From the NCBI RefSeq assembly GCF_001298105.1, contig NZ_LGJH01000155.1, positions 81,295 through 145,294 on the forward strand: a stretch of 64,000 nucleotides of DNA, in the 5' to 3' direction. The notes below the pieces were generated by a model. That model worked only from the letters and a program-made list of their open reading frames with translations, was not told where the DNA came from and did not search any database. Source of the DNA: Novosphingobium sp. ST904. Its GTDB lineage: Bacteria > Pseudomonadota > Alphaproteobacteria > Sphingomonadales > Sphingomonadaceae. The position numbers and the translations under genes are program-made. Below are positions 8,908 to 16,862 of this stretch, one piece after another. Numbering within the stretch: position 1 is the first letter of the stretch; each line of letters opens with the position of its first letter.

Positions 8908-9510
8908 ATGACCATTTCCCTGATCCCGCTGCCCTATGCGCAGGACGCGCTGGAACCGCACATCTCGGCCAAGACCCTGGAAATCCACCACGGTGCTCAC
9001 CACAAGACTTACGTCGACAAGCTGAACGCCGCCATCGAGGGCACCGAGAATGCCGACAAGTCGGTTGAGGAAATCACCAAGTCGGCGTCGGGCCCGCTGT
9101 TCAACAACGCCGCGCAGACCTGGAACCACGGCTTCTACTGGCACTCGCTGAGCCCGGAAAAGACCGCGCCGAGCGAGAGCCTGCTCGCCGCGATCAACGC
9201 CGATTTCGGTTCGCTCGACGCGCTGCTCGAAGCGCTTTCGAACGAAGCCGTCAATCACTTCGCTTCGGGCTGGGCATGGCTCGTCGTCGAAGCTGGCAAG
9301 CTCAAGGTCATCTCGACCCATGACGCCGGCACCCCGATCACCACCGACGTGAACCCGCTCATCACGATCGACGTATGGGAGCACGCCTACTACATCGACC
9401 AGATGAACAAGCGCCCGGTCTATGTGAAGACGGTTCTCGAGAACCTCATCAACTGGAAGTTCGCCTCGGACAACTTCGACCGCGGCACGGCCTGGGTCTA
9501 CCCGGCCTGA
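8908..9510 (+). CDS. sodB: Superoxide dismutase, iron type
   Basis: 200 residues, typical of cytoplasmic Fe-SOD. It converts superoxide to oxygen and hydrogen peroxide. Metal ligands are visible: His in EIHHGAHHKTYV, His in TWNHGFYWHSL, and Asp and His in DVWEHAYYID. The Gln in NNAAQTWNHGFYW is at the position that marks iron rather than manganese enzymes. It is transcribed alone, in the stress-gene neighbourhood, but I found no GGAAC-type promoter in front of it. Confidence 0.95.
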   Translation: MTISLIPLPYAQDALEPHISAKTLEIHHGAHHKTYVDKLNAAIEGTENADKSVEEITKSASGPLFNNAAQTWNHGFYWHSLSPEKTAPSESLLAAINADFGSLDALLEALSNEAVNHFASGWAWLVVEAGKLKVISTHDAGTPITTDVNPLITIDVWEHAYYIDQMNKRPVYVKTVLENLINWKFASDNFDRGTAWVYPA

Positions 9511-9632
9511 GCCCGGCAGCCCGGCCGGCGCCGGGCACCATGACACGCTGAACCGGCCGGGTCGCCGCTACACAGCGCGATCCGCCCGAAGCATTTTACC
9601 GCCTCTTTTTTTCGGTTTTCAGGATTATCACA

Positions 9633-10499
9633 ATGGACATCGGCTTCATCGGTCTCGGTGCGATGGGCACCGCCATGGCACGCAATCTCGCGGCGGCAGG
9701 GCACAGGGTGCGGGCATGGAATCGCTCCGGGGGCTCGGTGGAAGGCGTGGAGATGGTCACCTCCCCGGCAGAAGCCTTCGTGGGCGACGCCGTGCTGACC
9801 ATGCTTTCCGAAGACGCCGCCATTCGCGAGGTCCTGCTTGACAGCGGCGTGCTGGACGGGGCGCCGGCGGGCGTGGTCCATCTCGTTTGTTCGACCATTT
9901 CGGTGGCCTTCGCGCGCGAACTGGTGGAGCGCCATGACGCTGCCGGCGTGGGCTATCTTTCGGCGCCGGTGCTTGGCCGTCCCGATGTGGCGGCGGCGGG
10001 CCAGCTCAACGTGATCCTCGGCGGCCCGGCCGGACATGCCGCAAGGCTGGAGCCGGTCTTCGAGGCGATTGCCGGTAAGGTCTGGGACATGGGCGAGGAC
10101 GCCACCGTTGCCAATGCCGCCAAGATCGCCTGCAACATGATGATCACCATGGCCATCGAAGGCATGGCCGAGGCCGTCGTGCTGACCGAGGGCAAGGGGC
10201 TCCCGCGGGAGAAGTTCTTCGAACTGATGCTCGGCACCCTGTTCGGCAGCCGGGTCTACCAGAACTATTCGGGCATCATCGCCGAGCGCAAGTACGAGCC
10301 GGGCTTCAAGGCGGTTCTTGGCCTGAAGGACCTGCGCCTCGCCCGCGAGTTGGCTGCCGAAACCGCGATCGGCACGCAGGGGAGCCTGCCCATGCTTGAT
10401 GCGGTGCACGCCCGGATGGGAGCGGCGATAGAAGCGGGCCATGCCGATCGGGACTGGGGTATCATGGCGGAATATACCATCGGCACCGCTAAAGGCTGA
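9633..10499 (+). CDS. NAD(P)-dependent beta-hydroxyacid dehydrogenase family protein
   Basis: 288 residues. The N-terminal Rossmann domain starts GFIGLGAMGTAMARNL and includes AWNRSGG. The C-terminal helical domain carries the catalytic Lys in ANAAKIACNMM. This is the 3-hydroxyisobutyrate dehydrogenase/GLYR1 family, which oxidises or reduces small hydroxyacids. The substrate-binding motif here is VHLVCSTISVAFARE rather than the classic DxST, so the substrate is uncertain. It converges with ecfG, with 40 bases between them. Confidence 0.85.
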   Translation: MDIGFIGLGAMGTAMARNLAAAGHRVRAWNRSGGSVEGVEMVTSPAEAFVGDAVLTMLSEDAAIREVLLDSGVLDGAPAGVVHLVCSTISVAFARELVERHDAAGVGYLSAPVLGRPDVAAAGQLNVILGGPAGHAARLEPVFEAIAGKVWDMGEDATVANAAKIACNMMITMAIEGMAEAVVLTEGKGLPREKFFELMLGTLFGSRVYQNYSGIIAERKYEPGFKAVLGLKDLRLARELAAETAIGTQGSLPMLDAVHARMGAAIEAGHADRDWGIMAEYTIGTAKG

Positions 10500-10539
10500 T
10501 CGGCCGCACCGCCGGGAACAGGGCAGGCGGCCGGGCCGA

Positions 10540-11130
10540 TTACAGGTTCCGGCGCCCGCCCACGTCCACCAGTTCCACTTCGCCGTCGAGCATGCGCGCC
10601 AGGTCCGCGCGGGCGCGGGCGACGCGGCTCTTCATCGTGCCGATCGGACAACCGGAGATGTCGGCCGCTTCCTCGTAACTGAAGCCGGACGCACCCACGA
10701 GCAGCACCGCCTCGCGCCGTTCGGGGGCGAGTTTCTGCAATGCCGTTTCCATGTCGCCGAGGTGAAGCGGGCCTTCCTGGTCCGCGTCCATCACCAGCAT
10801 CCGCTCAACCGCGCCTTCGTCAAGGTCGGTCTGGCGCTTGCTCTTGCGCAGTTCCGACAGGTAGTGGTTGCGCAGGATCGCGAATGTCCAGGCTCGCATG
10901 TTGGTGCCGGGCGTGTAGCGTTCACGCGCGGTCCAGGCCTTTATCGCGGCCTCCTGCACCAGATCGTCAGCGAAATCCGGGCGACCGGAAAGGCCGCGTG
11001 CGAAAGCGCGCAAATGCGGCAGGACGCCAAGCAGTTCCCGGCGGAAAGCCTCGTCCTCTGGGCGGCTTGCGCTGGGGTCGGACTTGCGTGCGGTGGGCTG
11101 ATCGGGGTGCGAAGACTGGCGGTCAGGCAT
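10540..11130 (-). CDS. ecfG: EcfG-family general stress sigma factor
   Basis: 196 residues. Region 2 is at about residues 33-100 (LPHLRAFARGLSG, DDLVQEAAIKAW, MRAWTFAILRNHYLS). Region 4 is at about 125-180 (LAPERREAVLLV, FSYEEAADISGCPIGTMKSR). The match to the alphaproteobacterial EcfG/sigma-15 group is close. It would recognise GGAAC-N16/17-CGTT promoters, many of which lie in this window. Its start overlaps the nepR stop by 8 bases (11123-11130), so the anti-sigma and sigma factor are co-translated. The promoter is the bidirectional site at 11444-11470, giving autoregulation. Confidence 0.93.
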   Translation of the reverse strand: MPDRQSSHPDQPTARKSDPSASRPEDEAFRRELLGVLPHLRAFARGLSGRPDFADDLVQEAAIKAWTARERYTPGTNMRAWTFAILRNHYLSELRKSKRQTDLDEGAVERMLVMDADQEGPLHLGDMETALQKLAPERREAVLLVGASGFSYEEAADISGCPIGTMKSRVARARADLARMLDGEVELVDVGGRRNL

Positions 11131-11317
11131 CGTCCGCCCCGTCCAGCTTCTTGAGAAGATCCCTGAAGCTGTCCGGAAGCGGTTCGTCCACCACGGAGTT
11201 GTACAGCTTCCTCAGCCCCCCGGCCCAGCCGGGTTCTCCGTCCTTGCGGACTTCAGGCGGCAGACCGGGCTGTGCCGGCTCGCCATGTCCTTCGGGCTGA
11301 TTCAACTTTGACTCCAT
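11123..11317 (-). CDS. nepR: NepR anti-sigma factor
   Basis: 64 residues, as expected for NepR. The diagnostic core GGLRKLYNSVVDEPLPDSF-RDLLKKLD is present; it forms the two helices that clamp EcfG and are taken over by phosphorylated PhyR. The N-terminus is short and disordered-looking. It is first in the operon with ecfG, and about 125 bases of leader separate it from its EcfG promoter. Confidence 0.93.
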   Translation of the reverse strand: MESKLNQPEGHGEPAQPGLPPEVRKDGEPGWAGGLRKLYNSVVDEPLPDSFRDLLKKLDGADDA

Positions 11318-11443
11318 CGTAACCTGAACACTTGCTTGCTGGCCGCAAGCGGGTCAAGAGCCATGCTGCAAGCGCGTTGCACGCTGCGACAGACCGATCC
11401 GCTTGTGATATTGCCGGCAAGGCAACCGAACGTCGTTTTCGCT

Positions 11444-11470
11444 GGAACAATCGAGGCAGGTCTTGGTTCC
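11444..11470. promoter_or_regulatory. Back-to-back EcfG promoters for nepR-ecfG and the CHASE kinase
   Basis: On the plus strand: GGAAC (11444-11448), 16 bases, GGTT (11465-11468), reading toward the kinase. On the minus strand: GGAAC (11470-11466), 16 bases, TGTT (11449-11446), reading toward nepR. Each -10 overlaps the opposite -35, so one 27-base palindromic element serves both directions. Both match GGAAC-N16-xGTT with only the first -10 base off consensus. Confidence 0.75.
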
Positions 11471-11571
11471 CTTTGTTACGAAGTCTTGTCCTGGGCTGCC
11501 ACGCAAATGGTCCGGAGCATGGCGATGCTCTTTAGGAATGATGCAGGCCCATTTGATGGCAGGGATTTCCG

Positions 11572-13229
11572 GTGATTGATCAGGCTCTGCTCGATAGGGT
11601 CCAGAAGCAGGCTTGGTTCCACAAGTATCCGCGCGCTGGCCGTTCCTGCTGTTCATTATCGCTTCGATCACCACGGCCGTGTCGGTCATGGCGATCGAGC
11701 GGGCGGACCGGCAGACCCGGCAGGTGGAGCTGGATCGCAATCTCACCGAGATCGCTTCCGCGCTGCAACGCCGCACGACCGAGAATATCGCGCTGCTGCG
11801 CGCGGGCGCCGCTCTCTTCGCCACCCAGCGCGAGGTGAGCGAGGACCAGTTCCGCGCTTTCGCGCAGGATCTCCAGGGCAAGGGCGACCTTTACGGCTCG
11901 CTCGGCATGGGCTGGGCGCCGATCGTGGCGGTGGATCGCCTGTCGGAAATGGAGATGTCCATACAGGCGGCGGGCCGGGCCGATTTCCTCGTCTACCCCA
12001 GGCCGACCTTCGACCGGACCACGGCGGCGCCGATCGTCTATCTCGAACCGGACATCAACGGTAACGGGCAGGCGCTCGGCTACGACATGTTCTCGGAGGA
12101 AGTGCGCCGCGCGGCGATGGAACGGGCGATGAAGCTGGGCAAGCCGGTGGCATCCGGCAAGGTCCATCTGGTGCAGGACGAGAGCAATGCCGAGGCCGCC
12201 GGTTTCCTGATCTACATGCCGGTCCTGTCAGGGCGATCGGGCCGGCAGGTGAAGGGTTTCGTGTTCAGCCCATTCCGGGCGGAGACTTTCCTGACATCGG
12301 CCAGCGAGCTCTATCGCAACAACAATATCGACGTGGCGATCTACGACGGCGAGGTGGCGCCCGACAAACTGCTGGCGGAGCGCCGGGCGGACGGTTCCGC
12401 CGGGCCGACGATGGAGCGGCGGATCGACGTGGGCAGCCACTCATGGGTCGTCGTCATCAGTGATCGCAAGGTCGGCGTGCTTTCCACCGCTTCGCGGATC
12501 ACCCTGTTCTTCGGTGCGCTGGCCTCGCTTATGGTCATGGCGATCGGGCGGCTCATCACGCGCCGTTCGGCGGAAGACCGCATGGTGCTGGAGTGGCTCC
12601 AGAGCCAGGCGGCGATCCGCAATTCGCTGACACGCGAACTGAACCACCGCGTGAAGAACACTCTGGCCAACGTCCTGTCCATCGCCGCGCTCACCCGCAG
12701 GCGCGCCACCGATATCGACGATTTCACCGAAAGCCTGACCGCCCGCATTCGCGCGCTTTCGGCCACGCATGACCTGCTCTCCCAGTCCGACTGGACACAT
12801 GCCGTCCTGGGCGATGTCGTGCGATCGGAACTGGCGCCCTACATGGAGGGTAACGAAAGCCACGTGGAAATGTCGGGACCGGAAGTCCGGCTGGCGCCTA
12901 ACGACGCCATGTCGCTGGGCCTCGCCATCCACGAACTGGCCACGAATGCCGCCAAATACGGTGCGCTGAGCACGACAGGCGGGCGGATCCACGTTCACTG
13001 GATCCTGGTCAGCCCGGAACTTGCCGAGATCGACTGGCGCGAAGAAGGCGGTCCGCCGGTGGTGGAACCGGCCAAGCGCGGCTTCGGGCGAGATCTGATC
13101 GAGAAGATCGTGGCTCACGAACTCAAGTCGGACGTGGACCTGAGGTTCAAGCCGAGCGGGGTGGAATGCCGACTCAAGGTGCCGGTACGGGCCAGCCGCG
13201 AATTCACGCTGCGAAACGACCGGCGATAA
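11572..13229 (+). CDS. CHASE-domain HWE/HisKA_2 sensor histidine kinase (frameshifted near its start)
   Basis: About 552 residues if started at GTG 11572 (AGGGA ribosome-binding site 6 bases upstream) and repaired near 11638. Without repair the reading frame begins only at a TTG at 11613. A first membrane helix (WPFLLFIIASITTAVS) is followed by a periplasmic CHASE domain (about 50-265), a second helix at about 305-325, then ELNHRVKNTLANV with the phospho-accepting His. The HWE-type ATP domain (HELATNAAKYGALS, WREEGGP, GFGRDLIEKI) completes it. It is divergent from nepR-ecfG and shares their EcfG promoter, so it is the prime candidate for the PhyR-activating kinase. Confidence 0.88.
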
Positions 13230-13371
13230 ACGCCGGCATCGGGCTGCAGCCGGAAAGTTCCATATGGCCAACGGGTTGCGCGCGGCGCGGCGCGGCACGA
13301 GAGGTGTTCTTCAGGAATTATTAGGCACACTTGTGCAAGCTGCCGGTCGTCATCCATCGAGGGCAAGACGA

Positions 13372-13743
13372 ATGGACGCGCGAGAGTGGGATCGGCATAT
13401 CGTCGAAAAGAAGATCGACTGCCTGGGGCAAGACCGCAGGGATTCGGTCTTTCTCTATGACCTGTCCGCCGGCGGCTGCATGGTGGAATTTCCTGAGGCC
13501 GCGGCGAAACCGGGTGAGCGGATCGAACTTCGACTTTGCAAGGATCAGGTCGTGGCCGGGGAAGTCGTCTGGCAGGTCGGTGGCTGTGCCGGGGTGCGTT
13601 TCCTTGCGCCGATCCATGATGCCCTGGTCCTGCATCTCGGCTTCCAGCCGCCGCCGCTGACGTTCGAGGAGCAGGCCCCGCGCGACCGGTTCGGCCGCGC
13701 GCTTCCCCCTATCGATGCAGGCGAACGCCCCGCGAATAGCTGA
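13372..13743 (+). CDS. PilZ-domain protein
   Basis: 123 residues from ATG 13372. The c-di-GMP signature is present as REWDR (RxxxR) near the start and DLSAGGC (D/NxSxxG), followed by beta-strands (GERIELRLCKDQVVAGEVVWQV). A longer start at ATG 13264 is possible. I prefer 13372 because the extra codons include AGA, TTA TTA, ACA and AGG, unlike the neighbours. It should bind c-di-GMP and tune a partner. It sits between the CHASE kinase and phyR. Confidence 0.72.
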   Translation: MDAREWDRHIVEKKIDCLGQDRRDSVFLYDLSAGGCMVEFPEAAAKPGERIELRLCKDQVVAGEVVWQVGGCAGVRFLAPIHDALVLHLGFQPPPLTFEEQAPRDRFGRALPPIDAGERPANS

Positions 13744-13745
13744 GG

Positions 13746-13774
13746 AAAAACCCCGCCGGGGTGAACCGGCGGGG
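13746..13774 (-). terminator. Terminator of phyR
   Basis: CCCCGCCGG (13751-13759) pairs with CCGGCGGGG (13766-13774) over a GGTGAA loop. Reading on the minus strand the stem is followed by TTTTT. It lies between the convergent PilZ and phyR genes. Confidence 0.75.
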
Positions 13775-13808
13775 GCGGGTATGACCGAATGGGTAGGGCC
13801 GGAGCCGA

Positions 13809-14603
13809 TCAGCCGAGCGGCTTGCTCGATCCGAAGAACAGGGCCTGGCTGATCGCCGCGCGCACGGTGGCTTCCTGGAACGGCTTGGTGACCAGATAGG
13901 TCGGTTCCGGACGTTCCCCGGTGAGCAGGCGTTCGGGGTAGGCGGTGATGAAGATCACCGGCACGTCCCCGAACTTGAGCAGGTCTTCCACTGCCTCGAT
14001 GCCCGAACTGCCATCGGCGAGCTGGATATCGGCCAGGACGAGACCGGCGGGCGAGCGCTCGAAGATCTCCACCGCCTGGGCATGGGTTGCGGCCGTACCG
14101 ACTACGCGGTGGCCGAGTTCGGTGACGAGCCCTTCAAGCTGCATCGAAATGAGCGGCTCGTCCTCGATGATGAGAACTTCGGTGGTGCTTTCGCTCTCGA
14201 TTTCGAGGATGGCCTGGGCAACCAGCGCATCCACGCCGTCGGGCGTCACGTCGAGGATGCGTGCGGTATCCTCGCGGGAGAATTCTTCCACCGTGGTCAG
14301 CAGAAGGGCCTGCCGGTGCGTGGGGGCAACGATCGCAAGCCGGGTCTGCGCAGCCTGCTCGTGCTGGCCGCCTTCGCCGGACAGACCCGGATCGTCGACA
14401 TGGCTGGTCGACCAGATGCGGGTGAATGCGGCGTAGAGCGCAGCGCGGCTGCGCGCGATATCGTCGCGCAGCGTCTTGTCGGCCAGCGCGGCCTCGAGAG
14501 TGGCGCGGACATAAGCATCGCCTGAATGCTGCGAACCTGTCAGCGCGCGGGCATAGCGGCGCAGATAGGGCAGCTGGATGGCGATCTGGTCAGAGACGGA
14601 CAT
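13809..14603 (-). CDS. phyR: PhyR anti-anti-sigma response regulator
   Basis: 264 residues, exactly the PhyR layout. An N-terminal sigma-like domain (about 1-125: LPYLRRYARALTGSQHSGD, then EEFSREDTARILDVTPDGVDALV) is followed by a C-terminal receiver (about 140-255: VLIIEDEPLISMQLE, Asp in LVLADIQLADG, VIFITAY, Lys in LVTKPF). Phosphorylation of the receiver frees the sigma-like half to bind NepR, releasing EcfG. It is transcribed from the minus-facing half of the 14752-14778 element, so it is itself in the EcfG regulon. The leader is about 140 bases. Confidence 0.95.
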   Translation of the reverse strand: MSVSDQIAIQLPYLRRYARALTGSQHSGDAYVRATLEAALADKTLRDDIARSRAALYAAFTRIWSTSHVDDPGLSGEGGQHEQAAQTRLAIVAPTHRQALLLTTVEEFSREDTARILDVTPDGVDALVAQAILEIESESTTEVLIIEDEPLISMQLEGLVTELGHRVVGTAATHAQAVEIFERSPAGLVLADIQLADGSSGIEAVEDLLKFGDVPVIFITAYPERLLTGERPEPTYLVTKPFQEATVRAAISQALFFGSSKPLG

Positions 14604-14751
14604 CGAAATTCCTCGGATCGTGGGAAGTCATCTTCCCGTGTTTTCATCTCGCATCGGCGGCTCGCGCCCCCTCCCGACCAGCGTTCCTTGTCTGACGCGG
14701 CAGATGGGGCAGGGCAACCCGAAAATTTTTCTCGCACACAAACATCACGCG

Positions 14752-14778
14752 GGAACCAAGTCTGGCAATGCACGTTCC
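14752..14778. promoter_or_regulatory. Back-to-back EcfG promoters for phyR and a plus-strand transcript
   Basis: Plus strand: GGAAC (14752-14756), 16 bases, CGTT (14773-14776), a perfect consensus. Minus strand: GGAAC (14778-14774), 16 bases, GGTT (14757-14754), facing phyR. The architecture is the same as at 11444-11470. No protein gene follows closely on the plus strand; the next one starts at 15115 and has its own promoter. Confidence 0.78.
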
Positions 14779-14782
14779 AACG

Positions 14783-14880
14783 GTATCACCACTGGCTCCC
14801 CCACCCCCCGCAAACCGGTGGTGACCCGATCCCGGAGGCCTCCGTTCACCGCAGAGTGGACGGAGGCCTCAAAGTTTCCG
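14783..14880 (+). ncRNA. Candidate EcfG-dependent small RNA with a C-rich loop (GsrN-like)
   Basis: Predicted to start 7-10 bases after the CGTT at 14773-14776. The 5' part folds as a 10-bp hairpin (14786-14795 with 14815-14824, one wobble). Its 19-base loop is very C-rich (5 Cs, then 6 Cs). The 3' part is a 15-bp hairpin (14835-14849 with 14856-14870, one wobble) with a 6-base loop. No poly-U tract follows, so the 3' end is uncertain. No convincing ORF lies in 14604-15114. Length, promoter, C-rich 5' loop and position beside phyR match the Caulobacter stress sRNA GsrN. Homology is inference. Confidence 0.5.
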
Positions 14881-15039
14881 GAGCATGGTTGTTCCCGGCG
14901 GTCGCCAAAAAATCTGCATGCCACGGAAATTTTCAGCCTGCTCCGGTGCGCTGGGAAGGCGTGATTGCGCGATCGGTCGCGCCGGGGCCTCGTTCCATCG
15001 TGTGGCAGGTGCTTCTGAACGGCGTTCAGTGCGGTTTCG

Positions 15040-15065
15040 GGAACTTTGTGTGCATTAGTCGCGTT
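15040..15065 (+). promoter_or_regulatory. EcfG promoter of the second EcfG-type sigma gene
   Basis: GGAAC at 15040-15044, a 17-base spacer, CGTT at 15062-15065: a perfect match to the consensus. It is 50 bases ahead of the sigma-factor start codon. Confidence 0.8.
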
Positions 15066-15114
15066 TGCCCAACTGACGGATCACGAGCCGTGATCAGCCA
15101 TGGAGGGAAACACG

Positions 15115-15795
15115 ATGTCCGCAACAACCGAAGCCGGAACCGGTGCCGATAACGCAGCGACGACCGTGCCTGTGGAAGTGGCAGCCCTCAGCGACCGCGA
15201 TTTCAAGCGCGCCCTTGCCGAAGTGGCCCCGCATCTTCGCGCTTTCGCGCGCGGTCTTTGCGGTTGCCGCGACCGGGCGGACGATCTTGCGCAGGAAGCC
15301 ATGCTCCGCGCATGGGCCGCGCGTCATCGCTATGCAGCGGGTACCAATTTCAAGGCCTGGACCTTCACGATCCTGCGCAATCATTTCTACAGCGAAGCGC
15401 GCCGCGCCCGCTTCCACGGCGAATATGACGAAGTGGCGGCCGAGCGTATCCTGCGCGCCGAAGCGAGCCAGGAAAGCGCCGTCGAACTGGCGGATGTCCT
15501 GCGCGCGCTGACCGCCATTCCCGACAGCTACCGCGAAGCGCTGATCCTGGTGGCGGCAGGCAATCTCTCCTATGAAGAGATCGCTCACATCTGCGGCATC
15601 GCGCTTGGCACCGTGAAGAGCCGGATCTGCCGTGCCCGCTCGATGCTGTCGAAGGTCATCGAATCCGGCCAGCTCCCCGATTTCCGCCATAACTTCGTCC
15701 TTACCGGTGAAGCGGTCGATGCGTTCTTCGCCGAACTGGTCAAGATCGCCAACGCCGACGAGATTGCAGAAGCCCGCGAAGCGGTCGCTGCCTGA
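15115..15795 (+). CDS. Second EcfG-type sigma factor, NepR-less
   Basis: 226 residues from ATG 15115, chosen over ATG 15100 because GGAGGG lies 7 bases upstream. Region 2 is at about 30-95 (PHLRAFARGLCG, DDLAQEAMLRAW, FKAWTFTILRNHFYSEARR). Region 4 is at about 125-175 (IPDSYREALILV, LSYEEIAHICGIALGTVKSR). After region 4 a 40-residue tail (about 187-226, HNFVLTGEAVDAFFAEL onward) is absent from the first EcfG. No nepR accompanies it, and the next gene is a lone receiver. It probably amplifies or diversifies the EcfG response. Confidence 0.88.
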   Translation: MSATTEAGTGADNAATTVPVEVAALSDRDFKRALAEVAPHLRAFARGLCGCRDRADDLAQEAMLRAWAARHRYAAGTNFKAWTFTILRNHFYSEARRARFHGEYDEVAAERILRAEASQESAVELADVLRALTAIPDSYREALILVAAGNLSYEEIAHICGIALGTVKSRICRARSMLSKVIESGQLPDFRHNFVLTGEAVDAFFAELVKIANADEIAEAREAVAA

Positions 15796-15809
15796 CAAGG
15801 AAAGCCGTC

Positions 15810-16238
15810 TTGGGCTCCATGATCCCGAATTCTGCCAAAAGTTTCGCCAAGGTTCTTATCGTCGAGGACGAATTCCTCGTGGCATTGCAGTTGGAAGATA
15901 TCCTCTCCGATGGCGGACATGCCGTCCTCGGCACTTTCCCCGACGCCGCTTCCGTGGCGGCGCTGGGGGAGGCGCCCGATGTCGCGCTGGTCGATCTCAA
16001 CTTGCGGGACGGATTGACCGGCCCTGCGGTTGCCCGGGACCTGGCCGTCCGGTTCGGGGCCCGCGTCATCTATGTCACCGCCAATCCCGGTCAGATCGAC
16101 TCTCCGGCTCCGACCGCGATCGGCGTGGTGCAGAAGCCGTTCTCGCGCCAAGCGATCCTCGCTGCGATCGCTTATGCCCTTGCCGATAGCCCGGATAGCG
16201 AACGCCCCGTGGAACTGGAACCGCTGGTCCGCACCTGA
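15810..16238 (+). CDS. Single-domain response regulator
   Basis: About 142 residues, just a CheY-like receiver: VLIVEDEFLVALQLEDIL at the start, phospho-acceptor Asp in VALVDLNLRDG, ARVIYVTANPG and Lys in VVQKPFSRQAI. There is no output domain. I give TTG 15810 because AAGGAAA lies 8 bases before it; ATG 15819 is the alternative. It is 14 bases behind the second sigma gene and so under the same EcfG promoter. Such stand-alone receivers often act as phosphate shuttles or sinks in the general stress phosphorelay. Confidence 0.85.
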   Translation: MGSMIPNSAKSFAKVLIVEDEFLVALQLEDILSDGGHAVLGTFPDAASVAALGEAPDVALVDLNLRDGLTGPAVARDLAVRFGARVIYVTANPGQIDSPAPTAIGVVQKPFSRQAILAAIAYALADSPDSERPVELEPLVRT

Positions 16239-16244
16239 TCCGGA

Positions 16245-16292
16245 CAATAAAAAGCGCGGGAAAGGTTTCGGCCTTTCCCGCGCTTTTTATTG
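16245..16292. terminator. Strong bidirectional terminator
   Basis: A perfect 21-bp stem (16245-16265 with 16272-16292) with a 6-base TTTCGG loop. AAAAA on one arm gives TTTTT on the other in both directions. It separates the receiver gene from the convergent PPOX gene. Confidence 0.92.
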
Positions 16293-16300
16293 TTTGAAGA

Positions 16301-16765
16301 TCAGACCGCGCCGACTTCGTGCTCGCCGGCCCTGGAGGGATCGATGGTCCCGCCGGTCGCGAGCTTGAACAGGCCGGTAATTCCGATATCGGAAGTCCAG
16401 ACTTCGGCATCGTCGATCTCGAAGCGCAGCATCACGATCGACGGGTCGGATTTCCCGTGCGGGAACCAAGCCTCTACCGCATTGCTCCAGTGGCGGTCGC
16501 GAACGGCAGCGTCGGTTTCCTCCACCAGGGTGCCGGCGATGCAGGCGAACACGTCGTGTCCCTTGGTGATGACCTGCCCCATGGCACGTCCGCCCTGTCC
16601 GATGCGGTTGTCGCGTTTGCAGAAGAACCACACCGCGTGATGCGCGTCCCTGTCCAGCAGGGCAGTCATCGGCTCGGCATGGCCATGGGCCGCATCGAGC
16701 TTTATCATCATCAGCGGACTGGCCGCGAAGGCTTTCCAGAACTTGTCGCGAACATGGGTTTCCAT
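16301..16765 (-). CDS. PPOX-family general stress protein (FMN-binding split barrel)
   Basis: 154 residues. The sequence fits the pyridoxamine-phosphate-oxidase-like general stress protein 26 family: DKFWKAFAASPLMMIKL, AVWFFCKRDNRIGQ, AMGQVITKGHDVFACI and HWSNAVEAWFPHGK. Members bind flavin; the in vivo reaction is generally unknown. ATG 16765 follows a strong AGGAGGAG site. The upstream hemerythrin frame runs into it without a stop only because of a frameshift. It has its own perfect EcfG promoter at 16795-16820. Confidence 0.85.
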   Translation of the reverse strand: METHVRDKFWKAFAASPLMMIKLDAAHGHAEPMTALLDRDAHHAVWFFCKRDNRIGQGGRAMGQVITKGHDVFACIAGTLVEETDAAVRDRHWSNAVEAWFPHGKSDPSIVMLRFEIDDAEVWTSDIGITGLFKLATGGTIDPSRAGEHEVGAV

Positions 16766-16794
16766 GGCAGGTCTCCTCCTGATTGCATAAATCC

Positions 16795-16820
16795 AACGCC
16801 GCCTGTGGGCCTGACGTTCC
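16795..16820 (-). promoter_or_regulatory. EcfG promoter of the PPOX gene
   Basis: On the minus strand: GGAAC (16820-16816), 17 bases, CGTT (16798-16795), a perfect consensus. It is 30 bases before the start codon. Confidence 0.8.
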
Positions 16821-16862
16821 CGAAACTGCGACGGGCCGAGTGGGCCGGCCCGCCGCAGGAAT

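Noticed and set aside
13264..13371. Longer N-terminus for the PilZ protein from ATG 13264
   Set aside because: Codons AGA, TTA, TTA, ACA and AGG are unlike local usage, and the PilZ RxxxR motif lies just after ATG 13372.
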